A stretch of 64,000 nt of DNA from Acidiferrimicrobium sp. IK (GCF_025499425.1 NZ_JAIMCB010000001.1:124001-188000); one strand, 5' to 3'. Positions 17,951-27,027 are shown, counted from the first letter of the stretch. Numbers and translations: made by a program. The notes: generated by a model not told the origin, from the letters alone.

Positions 17951-19597
17951 ATGGACAGCGAGCACCTAGACCCGCGGGGGCTTCGCCGGTTGCTCGACGC
18001 GGTGACCTCGGTCACCTCGGACCTGGAGCTGGCGGTGGTCCTGCGCAAGGTGGTCGAGGCCGCCGTCGACCTCGTCGGGGCCCGTTACGGCGCGCTCGGT
18101 GTGCTCGACGAGCGGGGGGAGCAGCTGGCCGAGTTCATCACCGTCGGCCTGGACGAAGCGGACCGAAGCCGGATCGGTCACCTGCCCAAAGGGCTCGGCC
18201 TGCTCGGCTCGCTGATCCGCGACGCCAAGCCGCTGCGGCTGGCGGAGCTGACCGACCACGCCGACAGCGTCGGGTTCCCGCCCAATCACCCGCCGATGCG
18301 GTCGTTCCTCGGGGTCCCGGTCCGGGTGCGCGGCGACGTGTTCGGCAACCTGTACCTGGCGGACAAGGTGGGCTCGGGGACCTTCAGCGACTCAGACGAG
18401 GCGCTGGCCCTCAGCCTGGCGTCGGCTGCCGGTGTCGCCATCGACAACGCCCGTCTCTTCGCCCAGGTACTGCAGCGCGAAGCGGCCCTGGCCGCGATGC
18501 AGGAGGTCGCCGGGGCGGTCCTGAGCGGTCTGGGGAGGGCCCAGAGCCTGGACCTGATCGCCCGCCACGCCCGGGTGCTGCTCCACGCCGAGCTGGCCAC
18601 CGTCGCCTTGCCGCAACCCGACGGGGTCAGCTTGGCCATCGAGGTGGTCGACGGTTCGCTGGCGCAAGGCGACATCGGTGACCGGTTCCCGATCGCCGGG
18701 ACCATCTCCGGGGAGGTGCTCCAGCACGGAGAGACCATCGTCCTCGAGGACGCGTCGAGCGACCACCGCAGCCGCCAGCCGCAGGTCCAGGGGGGGCTGA
18801 TCGGCCCCGCGGTGTGGACCCCGCTCACCGCCGGTGGCCGCCCGTTCGGGACGCTGGCGGTGTGCCGCTCGACCGGCCGGCCGCCGTTCAACGCAGCCGA
18901 CTTGGACATGGTGCGCAGCTTCGCCGCGCAGGCCAGTGTGGTGCTGGACCGCGACCGGGCCCGGCGCGACCGCCAGCGTCTCGCGGTGTTGGAAGACCAG
19001 GAGCGCATCGCCCGGGACCTGCACGATTCGGTCATCCAGCGCCTCTTCGCCACCGGCATGTCGCTTCACGGGGCCAGCCGGATGATCGACGACCCGATGG
19101 CGCTGCAGCGGGTGACCGCCGCCGTCGACGACCTCGACGTCACCATCCGTCACATCCGCACGGTGATCTTCGGTCTGGAGGACGCTCGCCACGACCGGGG
19201 CTCGGGGGTGCGCTCGTCGGTCCTCGAGCTGACCCGAGAGGCGGGCCGGATCCTCGGATCCGAGCCGCAGGTGACCTTCGACGGGCCGGTCGACGCGGTG
19301 GTCGACGACACGACCGCCGAGGCGCTGCTGGCGGTGCTGCGCGAAGCCATCTCCAACGTCGTTCACCACGCCGGCGCAGGGCGGGTGTCGGTCGAGGTCG
19401 GCGTCCGGGACCGGACCTTGACCTTGCAGGTCGCCGATGACGGGGTCGGGATCACCGAAGAAGCGGCCCGCAACTCCGGCGGCCACGGCCTGCGCAACAT
19501 GCGGACCCGGGCCGAGCGCCTCGGCGGCGGGCTCGAACTGGAGACCGTCCCCGAAGGGGGAGCGCTTCTCCGCTGGCACGTACCCGTCAGCGGCTGA
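17951..19597 (+). CDS. DosS/DevS-like sensor histidine kinase (GAF-GAF-HisKA_3)
   Basis: A 548-residue cytoplasmic kinase: GAF-1 (about 20-170), GAF-2 (about 180-335), dimerisation/phosphoacceptor helix with ARDLHDSVIQRLFATGMSL (His358), and a HATPase domain ending with DDGVGI and GGHGLRNMRTRAERLGG. GAF-1 has GFPPNHPPMRSFLGVPVRVR with His113 in the motif that supplies the haem-ligand histidine of mycobacterial DosS/DosT, so gas or redox sensing is plausible. Unlike the second kinase (21959) it is not paired with a regulator. TAAGGT lies six bases before the ATG; this could be a leaderless promoter, although AAGGTG may also act as a ribosome site. Its stop overlaps the end of the convergent stress-protein gene. 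Confidence 0.92.
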   Translation: MDSEHLDPRGLRRLLDAVTSVTSDLELAVVLRKVVEAAVDLVGARYGALGVLDERGEQLAEFITVGLDEADRSRIGHLPKGLGLLGSLIRDAKPLRLAELTDHADSVGFPPNHPPMRSFLGVPVRVRGDVFGNLYLADKVGSGTFSDSDEALALSLASAAGVAIDNARLFAQVLQREAALAAMQEVAGAVLSGLGRAQSLDLIARHARVLLHAELATVALPQPDGVSLAIEVVDGSLAQGDIGDRFPIAGTISGEVLQHGETIVLEDASSDHRSRQPQVQGGLIGPAVWTPLTAGGRPFGTLAVCRSTGRPPFNAADLDMVRSFAAQASVVLDRDRARRDRQRLAVLEDQERIARDLHDSVIQRLFATGMSLHGASRMIDDPMALQRVTAAVDDLDVTIRHIRTVIFGLEDARHDRGSGVRSSVLELTREAGRILGSEPQVTFDGPVDAVVDDTTAEALLAVLREAISNVVHHAGAGRVSVEVGVRDRTLTLQVADDGVGITEEAARNSGGHGLRNMRTRAERLGGGLELETVPEGGALLRWHVPVSG

Positions 19598-20474
19598 CCC
19601 CGGTTCCGGTCGCGTCCCGGCCGGCGAGGGCGGAGGAGCGGTCGGCGTCGGGCGTCACTGCGGAGGGGACAATGACCAGCGGCACGCGGCAGCCGTGCAG
19701 CACAGCCCGGCTGGTGGATCCGAGCACCCGCCGGCGCAGCGGGCCCAGTCCCCGGGTGCCCACCACGAGCAGGTCGGCGTCGCCGGCCGCGTGGCAGAGG
19801 GCGTCGGCCGGGGTGCCCTGCACTACCGCCGGGTCGACCAAGGCCCGCAGCGCGGGGTCCAGACCGGCGAGGACGGCGTCTAGTCGGGCGTCGGGCGGGG
19901 GGCGGTGGCGGTCGCCGCCGTCGCGGGCCAGCACCGCCCGGACCCGGCTGGCGGTCGCCGCGGCGCGCGTCGCCGCCCAGCGCAGCGCCGCGTCGGCGTG
20001 CGCCGACCCGTCCACCCCGACCACGGCCACCTTCGCTCGTGCCGCGTTGGCGTAGCCGGCCGGCACCACGGCCAGCGGCTGAGGAGGATCCTGCGCCAAA
20101 GCGTCGCTGACCGACCCGACGACGAGGCGCCCCAAGCCGCTGGCGCCGCCCCGCCCGACGACCAGCATCGCCGCTCCCCGCCTGACGGCCAGCATCCGCA
20201 GGACCGGGGCGGCCGGCCCGCAGCGGACCAGGCGGTGGACCACGGCGGTGGTGGTCGCGGCGCGCGCCTCCGCCAGCGCCCGATTGCCCTCGCCGGTGAC
20301 CGCCGGTCCGAGGGTGTCGGGGTCCAGATCGACGTAGGCCGGCGCAACGAACACCGCGAGCACCTCCGCCGGGCGGCGGACGGCCTCGTGGCACGCCCAG
20401 CCGAGGGCGTCCTCGCTCGACGGGGAGCCGTCGACGCCCACCACCAGCGAATCGCCGCCGGTCGTCGCCGTCAC
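19587..20474 (-). CDS. Universal stress protein, two tandem USP domains
   Basis: A 295-residue tandem USP. The first half starts LVVGVDGSPSSEDALGW and ends VVGRGGASGLGRLVVGSVSDAL; the second starts VAVVGVDGSAHADAALRW and ends VVGTRGLGPLRRRVLGSTSRAVL, both with the GxxG...GS(V/T)S nucleotide loop. The GTG at 20474 overlaps the stop of the upstream flavin-barrel gene (GTGA), giving a coupled two-gene unit under the box at 20984. The end overlaps the convergent kinase gene by 11 bases. It lacks membrane or output domains; a role in low-oxygen or stress persistence is inferred from family and context. Confidence 0.92.
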   Translation of the reverse strand: MTATTGGDSLVVGVDGSPSSEDALGWACHEAVRRPAEVLAVFVAPAYVDLDPDTLGPAVTGEGNRALAEARAATTTAVVHRLVRCGPAAPVLRMLAVRRGAAMLVVGRGGASGLGRLVVGSVSDALAQDPPQPLAVVPAGYANAARAKVAVVGVDGSAHADAALRWAATRAAATASRVRAVLARDGGDRHRPPPDARLDAVLAGLDPALRALVDPAVVQGTPADALCHAAGDADLLVVGTRGLGPLRRRVLGSTSRAVLHGCRVPLVIVPSAVTPDADRSSALAGRDATGTGVSR

Positions 20475-20917
20475 GTGACGATCCGGGTCGACACGGCCCT
20501 CGCCACCGACAGTCTCCCGGAGCGTTCGATCGGCACGAAGCGGACCCACACCGGTGGCTGCTGGCCCTCGGAGGGCCGGATCTCCTCCAGGCGCCGGAGA
20601 AGCTCCGGGTCGTCGACGGCGCGAGCCCGTCCGGTGAGCAGGACGCTCCACTCCTCGGAGCGCTCGGGGGCGCCGGGATCGAGGTCGTCGACCTCGAAGC
20701 TGACGGGCGCGTCGGGCAGGTCGGCCTCGATGCTGCCGCCGCGGCGGGCCGCGAAGTACACGTCGCCGTCGACCACCACATAGTGCACCGGCAGCGCGAC
20801 CGGTCCCCGCTCGGAGCTGAACACGAACCGCCCTACGCCGCTGGTGCTGATGAGATCCATGCACTCGTCAGGCCAGAGAGCGCTGATCACTGTCGTCTGC
20901 TCGTCGCCCTGAGCCAT
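20471..20917 (-). CDS. Pyridoxamine 5'-phosphate oxidase-like split-barrel protein
   Basis: A 148-residue flavin-split-barrel protein: CMDLISTSGVGRFVFSSERGPVALPVHYVV, then DVYFAARRGGSIEADL, VSFEVDDLDP and WSVLLTGRAR. This is the compact PNPOx-like form common beside universal stress proteins in actinobacteria. Cofactor (FMN, FAD or F420) cannot be decided. It is the first gene of a unit with the stress protein at 19587 and is 67 bases downstream of a DosR-like dyad. The AGGGACC before the ATG at 20917 is a moderate ribosome site. It is divergent from the carbamate-kinase-like gene. Confidence 0.8.
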   Translation of the reverse strand: MAQGDEQTTVISALWPDECMDLISTSGVGRFVFSSERGPVALPVHYVVVDGDVYFAARRGGSIEADLPDAPVSFEVDDLDPGAPERSEEWSVLLTGRARAVDDPELLRRLEEIRPSEGQQPPVWVRFVPIERSGRLSVARAVSTRIVT

Positions 20918-20983
20918 TGGTCCCTACTTTCTCCATCGTCAGGTCCCTGCAGCCATGATCTCTCCGGGGCCGGGCGCGCCGAC

Positions 20984-21000
20984 AGGGGCGTAAGTCCCCG
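20984..21000. promoter_or_regulatory. DosR-like box 6
   Basis: AGGGGCGTAAGTCCCCG lies between the leftward flavin-barrel/stress-protein unit and the rightward carbamate-kinase-like gene (76 bases before its ATG). Confidence 0.55.
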
Positions 21001-21075
21001 CGTCGGGCGGCGACGGTCGCTACGCGGTGACCGAAGGCTCTAGCGCTCCGCCCCTCCGCGTGATGAGGTCGAAGC

Positions 21076-21969
21076 ATGAGAGCGGTCATCAGCGTCAGCG
21101 ACCCGTCTCCGGGCGGGACGAGCTTGGAGCGCCGCCACGTCCTCGACGTCGCCAAGTGCCTGGCCGGCCTGGCCGGTCACCACCAGCTGGTGGTGACATA
21201 TGACGGCGACCCCTATATCCGGCTGCTGACCGACCTGCAGTGGCGGGTCGGTCGCCGCCCCGCATCCGACCTGCCCCGCCTCGACGTCATCGCCGCCGAC
21301 CAGCAGGCCGAGGCCGGCTACCTGTTGGCCCGGGAGCTGCACAACGAGCTCGGAGGGCAGGTAGCGGCCATCCTCACGCAGGTGCGTGTCGATCCCCTCG
21401 ACGAGGCGTTCCGCAGGCCGGGCACCGAGATCGGGCCGGTGTGCGACGAGGCCGCCGCCCAGGAGCTGGCTGCCAGCGGGTGGCTGATGGAGCGGTCGGA
21501 AGGTGGGTGGCGGCGTAGCGTCGCGACCCCGACGCCTCTGGCGGTGGTCGAGGCTGGGACAATCGAACTGCTTCTCGACGCCGGGGTTGTGGTGGTGTGC
21601 GCCGCGGGTGGGATACCGGTCGTCGCCGACTTCGACGGCAGCCTGCGGGCGGTGCCCGCACTCTCGTCTCAGGAGGCGGCTGCCGCGGTGCTGGCGGAGC
21701 AGATCCACGCCGACCGTCTGGTGTTCCTCACCGTCGACCCGGACTTCCCCGAGATCGCACAGCGCAGCCTGCGCACCGTCGAGCGCAGCGACGTCCTAGC
21801 CGACCTTGGGGACTACGGACCGCCCGCGGCGCGCCGCGCCGCGTGCGACTTCGTCGAGCGCACCGGGCGTCAGGCCTCGATCGGCCCGCTGTGGGACGGG
21901 CGGTCGGTCCTCGACGGCGACGCCGGGCTGCTGGTCGTCCCCGACGGCGGACGACCGGTCACTGGGTGA
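21076..21969 (+). CDS. Divergent carbamate-kinase-like amino-acid-kinase protein
   Basis: A 297-residue protein with the order and length of carbamate kinase. Matching parts are TEIGPVCDEAAAQELAASGW, the central AAGGIPVVADFDG (compare the family GGGGIPV) and DRLVFLTVDPDF. Carbamate kinase makes ATP and carbamate from carbamoyl phosphate and ADP, which would fit an energy-limited regulon. However, the family's first phosphate loop (normally VVALGGNA) reads VISVSDPSPGG here, and the glycine run is reduced to AGGIP, so catalysis is in doubt. It may be a kinase with altered substrate or a sensor. The ATG at 21076 is preceded by GAGG. The end overlaps the convergent kinase gene by 11 bases. Confidence 0.7.
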   Translation: MRAVISVSDPSPGGTSLERRHVLDVAKCLAGLAGHHQLVVTYDGDPYIRLLTDLQWRVGRRPASDLPRLDVIAADQQAEAGYLLARELHNELGGQVAAILTQVRVDPLDEAFRRPGTEIGPVCDEAAAQELAASGWLMERSEGGWRRSVATPTPLAVVEAGTIELLLDAGVVVVCAAGGIPVVADFDGSLRAVPALSSQEAAAAVLAEQIHADRLVFLTVDPDFPEIAQRSLRTVERSDVLADLGDYGPPAARRAACDFVERTGRQASIGPLWDGRSVLDGDAGLLVVPDGGRPVTG

Positions 21970-23113
21970 GGGGGACCTCCCAGAGCAGCGAGGTGCCGAC
22001 GCCTCGAGGCCCGGGCTCCAGCTCCAGGCGCCCGCCCAGCTCCTCGGCCCGCTCGGCCATGATGGCCAGGCCCCGGCCGGGACCGGGCCGGGCGCCGGCG
22101 GCCCCGACACCGTCGTCCACCACCCTGGCCCGCAGGTGGTCGTCCGCCACCGCCACGTAGACGTCGACCCGGCTGGCCTCGGCGTGGCGGACCACGTTGG
22201 TCAGCGCCTCGCGCAGCGTCCCCAGCAGGTAGTTGGCCGCGACGGGCGGCGCATGACCGCTGTCGAGCAGCTCTATCGGGCCGGCCAGGTGGAGATGAGG
22301 CTCGAAGCGGAGGTTGGCGCCGGCCTCGGCGATCAGGGAGAGGATCTCGCCTCGCGCGGTGCGCCCCGCCACGCGGGGGGCCTCGAGGGCGAAGATCGTG
22401 GTCCGGATCTGGCGGATCGTCTCGTCGAGGTCGGCGATAGCCAGGCGGATGCGTTCGGCGGCGGCCGGGGGGGACACCACCTTGACGGTCCCTTCCAGCG
22501 CCAGGCCGGTGGCGAAGATCCGCTGGATCACCGTGTCGTGAAGGTCCGCGGCGATGCGGTCCCGGTCCTCGAGCAGGGTCAGGTCCCTGACTCTGGCGTG
22601 CAGGCGGGCGTTCTCGATGGCGATGGCCGCCCCGCCGGCGAGGGCCTCCACCAGGTCCTCGTCGTCGGCGGTGAACGGGCCCCCGGTCTTCTCGGTCAGG
22701 TACAGGTTGCCGAAGACCCGGTCGCGCACCCGGATCGGGACGCCGAGGAACGACCGCATCGGCGGGTGACCCGGAGGGAAGCCGGAACTCGCCGGATGGC
22801 GCCCGAGGTCGTCGATGCGCAGTGGCTTCGGGTCGTCGATGAGCAGACCGAGGATGCCGAGCCCTCTCGGCGGGTGCTCCATCCTGGCCGCCTCCTCGTC
22901 GCTGATGCCGACGTGCACGAACTCCGCCAGCCGCAGGCCGTCGTGGGACAGCACGCCGAGCGCCCCGTACTTGCAGCCGACGACGCGCACCGCCCCCGCC
23001 ACGATGGCGTGCAGCACCCCGCGCAGCGTCAGGTCCGAGTTGATGGCCAGCACCGCGGCGAGCAGGTCGCGGAGGCGTTCGGGGTCGCGCACCCCCTCGG
23101 CGGGGTCGCTCAA
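21959..23113 (-). CDS. DosS/DevS-like sensor histidine kinase, single GAF
   Basis: A 384-residue kinase: one GAF domain (about 15-170) closely resembling GAF-A of mycobacterial DosS (YGALGVLSHDGLRLAEFVHVG, HPASSGFPPGHPPMRSFLGV, RDRVFGNLYLTEK), then phosphoacceptor helix ADLHDTVIQRIF with His192, and a HATPase domain (LREALTNVVRHA, DDGVGA). His116 in GHPPM aligns, from memory of DosS, with the haem-binding histidine region. The second GAF of DosS is absent. The TTG start overlaps the response-regulator stop (TTGA), so kinase and regulator are coupled. Signal: probably O2, NO, CO or redox state, inferred. Confidence 0.93.
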   Translation of the reverse strand: MSDPAEGVRDPERLRDLLAAVLAINSDLTLRGVLHAIVAGAVRVVGCKYGALGVLSHDGLRLAEFVHVGISDEEAARMEHPPRGLGILGLLIDDPKPLRIDDLGRHPASSGFPPGHPPMRSFLGVPIRVRDRVFGNLYLTEKTGGPFTADDEDLVEALAGGAAIAIENARLHARVRDLTLLEDRDRIAADLHDTVIQRIFATGLALEGTVKVVSPPAAAERIRLAIADLDETIRQIRTTIFALEAPRVAGRTARGEILSLIAEAGANLRFEPHLHLAGPIELLDSGHAPPVAANYLLGTLREALTNVVRHAEASRVDVYVAVADDHLRARVVDDGVGAAGARPGPGRGLAIMAERAEELGGRLELEPGPRGVGTSLLWEVPLTQ

Positions 23114-23766
23114 GCCGGGTTGCGCCGCGCGTCGAGGCGGGCCGCGAAGGCGGCAGCCTCGCTGCGGCGCTCCATCCCCAGCTTGGAGAGCAGGCGAGAC
23201 ACGTAGTTTTTGACGGTCTTCTCCGCCAGGTACATCTCCGCCGCGATCTGCCGGTTGGTCTTGCCGTCGCTGATCAGCGCCAAGATCCGCCGCTCCTGCG
23301 CGCTGAGCCCGGCGAGGGGGTCAGCGTCGGGCTGGGGATGGCGGAGCCGTTCGAGCACCCGGGCGGTGACGGCCGGGTCGAGGAGGCTTTCGCCTTCGGC
23401 CACCCGGCGGATGGCGGTCACCAGCTCGTTGCCGTGGACCTGCTTTAGGATGTAGCCGGCCGCTCCGGCCATGATCGACGCGAAGAGGGCCTCGTCGTCG
23501 GCGAAGCTGGTCAGCATCACGCAGGCGACCTCCGGGTGGGCGGAGCGGATCTCCCGGCACGCCTCGATCCCCCCGGTGCTGTCCCCCTCGCCGAGGCGGA
23601 CGTCGAGCACGGCCACGTCGGGGCGGGTGGCAGGGATGCGCTCGAGCGCCTCCTCGGCGGTGGACGCCTCGCCGACGACGGCCAGGTCGTCCTCGCCCCA
23701 AAGCAGGTCCCGGATCCCGCGGCGCACCAGCTCGTGGTCGTCAAGGAGGAAGATGCGCACAGGCAT
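23110..23766 (-). CDS. DosR/DevR-like response regulator (NarL/FixJ family)
   Basis: A 218-residue regulator with receiver domain (FLLDDHELVRRGIRDLL, phosphorylatable Asp55 in VAVLDVRLGEG, Lys in YILKQVHG) and C-terminal LuxR-type helix-turn-helix (GLSAQERRILALISDGKTNR, AEKTVKNYVSRLLSKLGMER). The recognition-helix segment is almost identical to that of M. tuberculosis DosR, which binds GGGACT...AGTCCC dyads. It is therefore the best candidate for the protein that reads the GGGACCTTCGGCCCT boxes in this window. Cotranscribed with the DosS-like kinase. A box lies 64 bases upstream, in the promoter shared with phosphoketolase, so autoregulation is likely. Confidence 0.95.
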   Translation of the reverse strand: MPVRIFLLDDHELVRRGIRDLLWGEDDLAVVGEASTAEEALERIPATRPDVAVLDVRLGEGDSTGGIEACREIRSAHPEVACVMLTSFADDEALFASIMAGAAGYILKQVHGNELVTAIRRVAEGESLLDPAVTARVLERLRHPQPDADPLAGLSAQERRILALISDGKTNRQIAAEMYLAEKTVKNYVSRLLSKLGMERRSEAAAFAARLDARRNPA

Positions 23767-23829
23767 GGGTCCATCGTGCCCCAAACGGGAGGAGGAAGGG
23801 AGGCCCAGACCGGGAGGGGCCGAGGAATT

Positions 23830-23846
23830 GTGACCTTTGGCCCTAA
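23830..23846. promoter_or_regulatory. DosR-like box 7
   Basis: GTGACCTTTGGCCCTAA between the leftward devR-like/devS-like pair and the rightward phosphoketolase, 33 bases before the latter's ATG. Confidence 0.6.
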
Positions 23847-23878
23847 CCGGCGGACGGGGCGCCTGTGAGGGTGGCGCC

Positions 23879-26260
23879 ATGGACACGCCCGCGCCCCCCG
23901 GAGGGCCCCTGTCCGACGACGAGTTGTGGCGGCTCGACGCGTACTGGCGCGCCGCCAACTACCTGTCTGTCGGCCAGATCTACCTGCTGGACAACCCGCT
24001 GCTCGCCGAGCCGCTGCGCGCTGAGCACGTCAAGCCCCGCCTGCTCGGCCACTGGGGCACCACGCCCGGGCTCAACTTGATCTACGCCCACCTCAACCGG
24101 GTCATCCAGTCCAAGGATCTCAACGTCATCTACGTGTGCGGCCCCGGGCACGGCGGACCGGGGATGGTCGCCAACTCCTACCTGGAGGGCTCCTACACGG
24201 AGCACTACTCCGACATCACCGTCGACCAGGCCGGCATGCGCCGCCTGTTCCGGCAGTTCTCGTTCCCCGGGGGCATCCCCAGCCACGCCGCGCCGGAGAC
24301 GCCGGGCTCGATCCACGAGGGCGGCGAACTCGGCTACGCCCTGGCCCACGCTTTCGGCGCCGCGTTCGACAACCCCGACCTGATCGTCGCCGCGGTCGTC
24401 GGCGACGGGGAGGCCGAGACCGGGCCCCTCGCCGCCAGCTGGCACTGCAACAAGTTCCTCAACCCGGCCCAGGACGGCGCGGTGCTCCCGATCTTGCACC
24501 TGAACGGCTACAAGATCGCCAACCCCACGATCCTGGCCCGGATCCCAGAAGCGGAGCTGCTGCAGCTGTTCAGAGGCTACGGCTGGGACCCTCACCTCGT
24601 CGCCGGTGACGACCCGGCCGAGGTGCACCAGCTGATGGCCGCGACCCTCGACGCGGTCACCGACCGGATCCGCAACATCCAAGACGAGGCCCGGGAGAGC
24701 GGCGCGATGCCCCGCCCGGCGTGGCCGATGATCATCCTGCGCACCCCGAAGGGCTGGACCGGGCCGAAGACCGTCGACGGGCACCCCGCCGAAGGATCCT
24801 GGCGGTCGCACCAGGTGCCGCTGGCGGACATCCGCACCAACCCGAAGCACCTGCGCCAGCTGGAGGAGTGGATGCGGAGCTACCGCCCCGAGGAGCTCTT
24901 CGACGGCGACGGCCGGCTCCGCCCCGACGTCGCAGCCCTGGCCCCGAAAGGCGACCGGCGGATGGGCGCCAACCCGCACGCCAACGGCGGTCTGCTCCTC
25001 CACGACCTGCACCTGCCCGACTTCCGTGACTACGCGCTGGAGGTCCCCGAGCCCGGCACCACCATCGGTGAGGCCACCCGGGTCCTCGGTCGGTACCTCC
25101 GGGATGTCATGGAGGCCAACGCCACCGCGGCCAACTTCCGGGTGTTCGGGCCCGACGAGACCGCGTCGAACCGCCTCGACGCAGTGCTGGAGGCGACCGG
25201 CCGGACGTGGATGGGCGTCACCCGGCCCGGCGACGACGAGCAGCTGAGCCCGGAAGGGCGGGTGACAGAGGTGCTCTCCGAACACCTCTGCCAGGGGATG
25301 CTCGAGGGTTACCTGCTGACCGGCCGGCACGGCCTGTTCTCCTGCTACGAGGCGTTCATCCACATCGTCGACTCGATGTTCAACCAGCACGCCAAGTGGC
25401 TGAAGAGCTGCAACCGCATCCCGTGGCGTCAGGACGTCGCGTCCCTCAACTACCTGCTCACCTCGCACGTGTGGCGCCAGGATCACAACGGCTCGTCGCA
25501 CCAAGATCCCGGTTTCATCGACCACGTCGTCAACAAGAAGTCCGACGTGATCCGCATCTATCTGCCGCCGGACGCCAACTGCCTGCTCTCCGTCGCCGAT
25601 CACTGCCTGCGCAGCCGCAACTATGTCAACGTGGTCGTGGCCGGAAAGCAGCCGGGCCTGCAGTTCCTGACCATGGACGAGGCGGTGGTGCACTGCACCA
25701 AGGGGCTCGGGATGTGGGGCTGGGCCGGCACCGACGACGACAGCGATCCCGACGTGGTCCTCGGCTGCGCCGGTGACGTCCCGACCCTGGAGGTCCTCGG
25801 CGCCGCCGCGCTGCTGCGCGAGCACCTGCCGCATCTGAAGGTCCGGGTGGTCAACGTCGTGGACCTGATGACCCTCCAACCCCAGTCCGAGCACCCCCAC
25901 GGGGTGCCCGACGCGGAGTTCGACGCGCTCTTCACCGTCGACAAGCCGGTGATCTTCGCGTACCACGGGTACCCGTGGCTGATCCACCGCCTGACCTATC
26001 GCCGCCACAACCACGCCAACCTGCACGTGCGGGGGTTCAAGGAGGAGGGCACGACCACCACCCCCTTCGACATGACGATGATGAACGACATCGACCGATA
26101 CCACCTGGTCATCGATGTCATCGACCGGGTGCCGGGCCTCGGCCACCGGGCCGCCGCTGTCCGCCAGGAAATGCAGGACCGGCTGATCAGGACCTGGAAC
26201 TACACCCTTGAGCACGGCGAGGACCCCCCGGAGATCCGCGACTGGGTGTGGCCTGGCTGA
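23879..26260 (+). CDS. Xylulose-5-phosphate/fructose-6-phosphate phosphoketolase
   Basis: A 793-residue thiamine-diphosphate enzyme that splits xylulose 5-phosphate or fructose 6-phosphate with phosphate to give acetyl phosphate plus a sugar phosphate. Hallmarks are [40 protein letters not shown], the ThDP motif [40 protein letters not shown], and the C-terminal [14 protein letters not shown]. Full family length. Acetyl phosphate can yield ATP without respiration, which suits the low-oxygen regulon. The ATG at 23879 is chosen to match the family start ([19 protein letters not shown]). A perfect 15-bp hairpin terminates it, and a DosR-like box is 33 bases upstream. No acetate kinase gene is in the window. 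Confidence 0.96.
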   Translation: MDTPAPPGGPLSDDELWRLDAYWRAANYLSVGQIYLLDNPLLAEPLRAEHVKPRLLGHWGTTPGLNLIYAHLNRVIQSKDLNVIYVCGPGHGGPGMVANSYLEGSYTEHYSDITVDQAGMRRLFRQFSFPGGIPSHAAPETPGSIHEGGELGYALAHAFGAAFDNPDLIVAAVVGDGEAETGPLAASWHCNKFLNPAQDGAVLPILHLNGYKIANPTILARIPEAELLQLFRGYGWDPHLVAGDDPAEVHQLMAATLDAVTDRIRNIQDEARESGAMPRPAWPMIILRTPKGWTGPKTVDGHPAEGSWRSHQVPLADIRTNPKHLRQLEEWMRSYRPEELFDGDGRLRPDVAALAPKGDRRMGANPHANGGLLLHDLHLPDFRDYALEVPEPGTTIGEATRVLGRYLRDVMEANATAANFRVFGPDETASNRLDAVLEATGRTWMGVTRPGDDEQLSPEGRVTEVLSEHLCQGMLEGYLLTGRHGLFSCYEAFIHIVDSMFNQHAKWLKSCNRIPWRQDVASLNYLLTSHVWRQDHNGSSHQDPGFIDHVVNKKSDVIRIYLPPDANCLLSVADHCLRSRNYVNVVVAGKQPGLQFLTMDEAVVHCTKGLGMWGWAGTDDDSDPDVVLGCAGDVPTLEVLGAAALLREHLPHLKVRVVNVVDLMTLQPQSEHPHGVPDAEFDALFTVDKPVIFAYHGYPWLIHRLTYRRHNHANLHVRGFKEEGTTTTPFDMTMMNDIDRYHLVIDVIDRVPGLGHRAAAVRQEMQDRLIRTWNYTLEHGEDPPEIRDWVWPG

Positions 26261-26274
26261 GCCTGAGCGGCGCC

Positions 26275-26308
26275 CCGGAGGACCCCGCCCAGCGGCGGGG
26301 TCCTCCGG
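26275..26308 (+). terminator. Perfect 15-bp hairpin after phosphoketolase
   Basis: CCGGAGGACCCCGCC (26275-26289) pairs with GGCGGGGTCCTCCGG (26294-26308) around a 4-base loop, 14 bases past the stop. Its right arm overlaps the DosR-like box of the next gene. Confidence 0.75.
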
Positions 26309-26313
26309 CCCTA
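26298..26313 (+). promoter_or_regulatory. DosR-like box 8
   Basis: GGGTCCTCCGGCCCTA, 99 bases before the flavin-barrel gene at 26412. Because it is partly inside a terminator arm, the resemblance could be coincidental. Confidence 0.4.
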
Positions 26314-26411
26314 ACGGCGGGGTACTCCGGCCGTGGGGACGGCCGGGGGAGGGGAGGTAGACACGGCACGAGAACCGCCGGCAGGTACCTCAGGCGGTGA
26401 GGGAGATGATC

Positions 26412-26888
26412 ATGAGCAGCGATGGCAGCCACGTCACGTCCGACACCGACGAGCGGCTCGAGACCCTCTCCTACGAGGAATGCTTGCGCCTGCTCGCCAC
26501 CAAGGATGTCGGGCATCTCGCGGTCATGATCGGCTACTACCCGCAGGTCTTCACGGTCAACTACCGCCTCGACGACTTCGTCGTGGTCTTCCGGACCCAC
26601 GCCGGCACGAAGCTGTCGGCGGCCCACCACCACAACGTCGGCTTCCACGTCGACCACGTCGACCCGGTCACCCGCACAGGTTGGAGCGTCCTCGTGCAGG
26701 GCATGGCGGAGAGCGTGAGTAGCAGGGAGGGCGACGCCGCGACCGAGCGGGCCCACGCCCTCGGCGTCGAACCGTGGGCCGGCGGTGACCGCGACGAGTT
26801 GGTGCGCATCATCCCGGCGCACGTCACCGGCCGCCGCCTGGAGCGGGCCCAGGTCGTGTGGCCCGACTCCGACATCGGCTACCTGTAG
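26412..26888 (+). CDS. Pyridoxamine 5'-phosphate oxidase-like split-barrel protein
   Basis: A 158-residue protein with the compact PNPOx-like pattern LSYEECLRLLATKDVGHLAVMIGYYPQVFTVNYRL, VVVFRTHAGTKLSAAHH, VGFHVDHVDP and GWSVLVQGMAES. It closely resembles the copy at 16246 (both have the FRT...GTKLS segment), pointing to paralogy within the regulon. Three candidate starts lie in frame (26397, 26406, 26412); 26412 is preferred because GAGGGAG lies six bases before it. It is a single-gene unit downstream of the phosphoketolase terminator and convergent with cydDC. Cofactor and substrate unknown; reductase or flavin carrier are the likely options. Confidence 0.8.
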   Translation: MSSDGSHVTSDTDERLETLSYEECLRLLATKDVGHLAVMIGYYPQVFTVNYRLDDFVVVFRTHAGTKLSAAHHHNVGFHVDHVDPVTRTGWSVLVQGMAESVSSREGDAATERAHALGVEPWAGGDRDELVRIIPAHVTGRRLERAQVVWPDSDIGYL

Positions 26889-26911
26889 CGGCCGCGGTCA
26901 GTCGCCAGCGG

Positions 26912-27027
26912 TCAGCGGAGCGCTGCCGCCGGGGTCGGGGTCAGCGGAGCGCTGCCGCCGGGGTCGGGGTCAGCGGAGTGCTGCCGCCGGGGTCGGGGTC
27001 AGCGGAGTGCTGCCGCCGGGGTGGGGG
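26912..27027. repeat. Four tandem 29-bp repeats at the cydDC 3' end
   Basis: TCAGCGGAGCGCTGCCGCCG GGGTCGGGG is repeated head-to-tail at 26912, 26941, 26970 and 26999 with one C/T change in copies 3 and 4 and divergence at the end of copy 4. Each copy has TGA on the minus strand; cydDC uses the one in copy 4, so the repeat units supply a series of back-up stops. There are no spacers, so this is not CRISPR. Confidence 0.85.

Noticed and set aside
23843-26215. 790-codon frame antisense to phosphoketolase
   Set aside because: The sense strand encodes a full-length phosphoketolase with all ThDP motifs; the antisense product is Val/Gly/Asp/Arg low complexity.
26298-26313. DosR-like box 8 as a certain site
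   Set aside because: Kept only at low confidence, because half of it is the arm of a perfect terminator hairpin and could match by chance.
26912-27027. Possible CRISPR array
   Set aside because: The 29-bp units are directly adjacent without unique spacers, and no cas genes are near.
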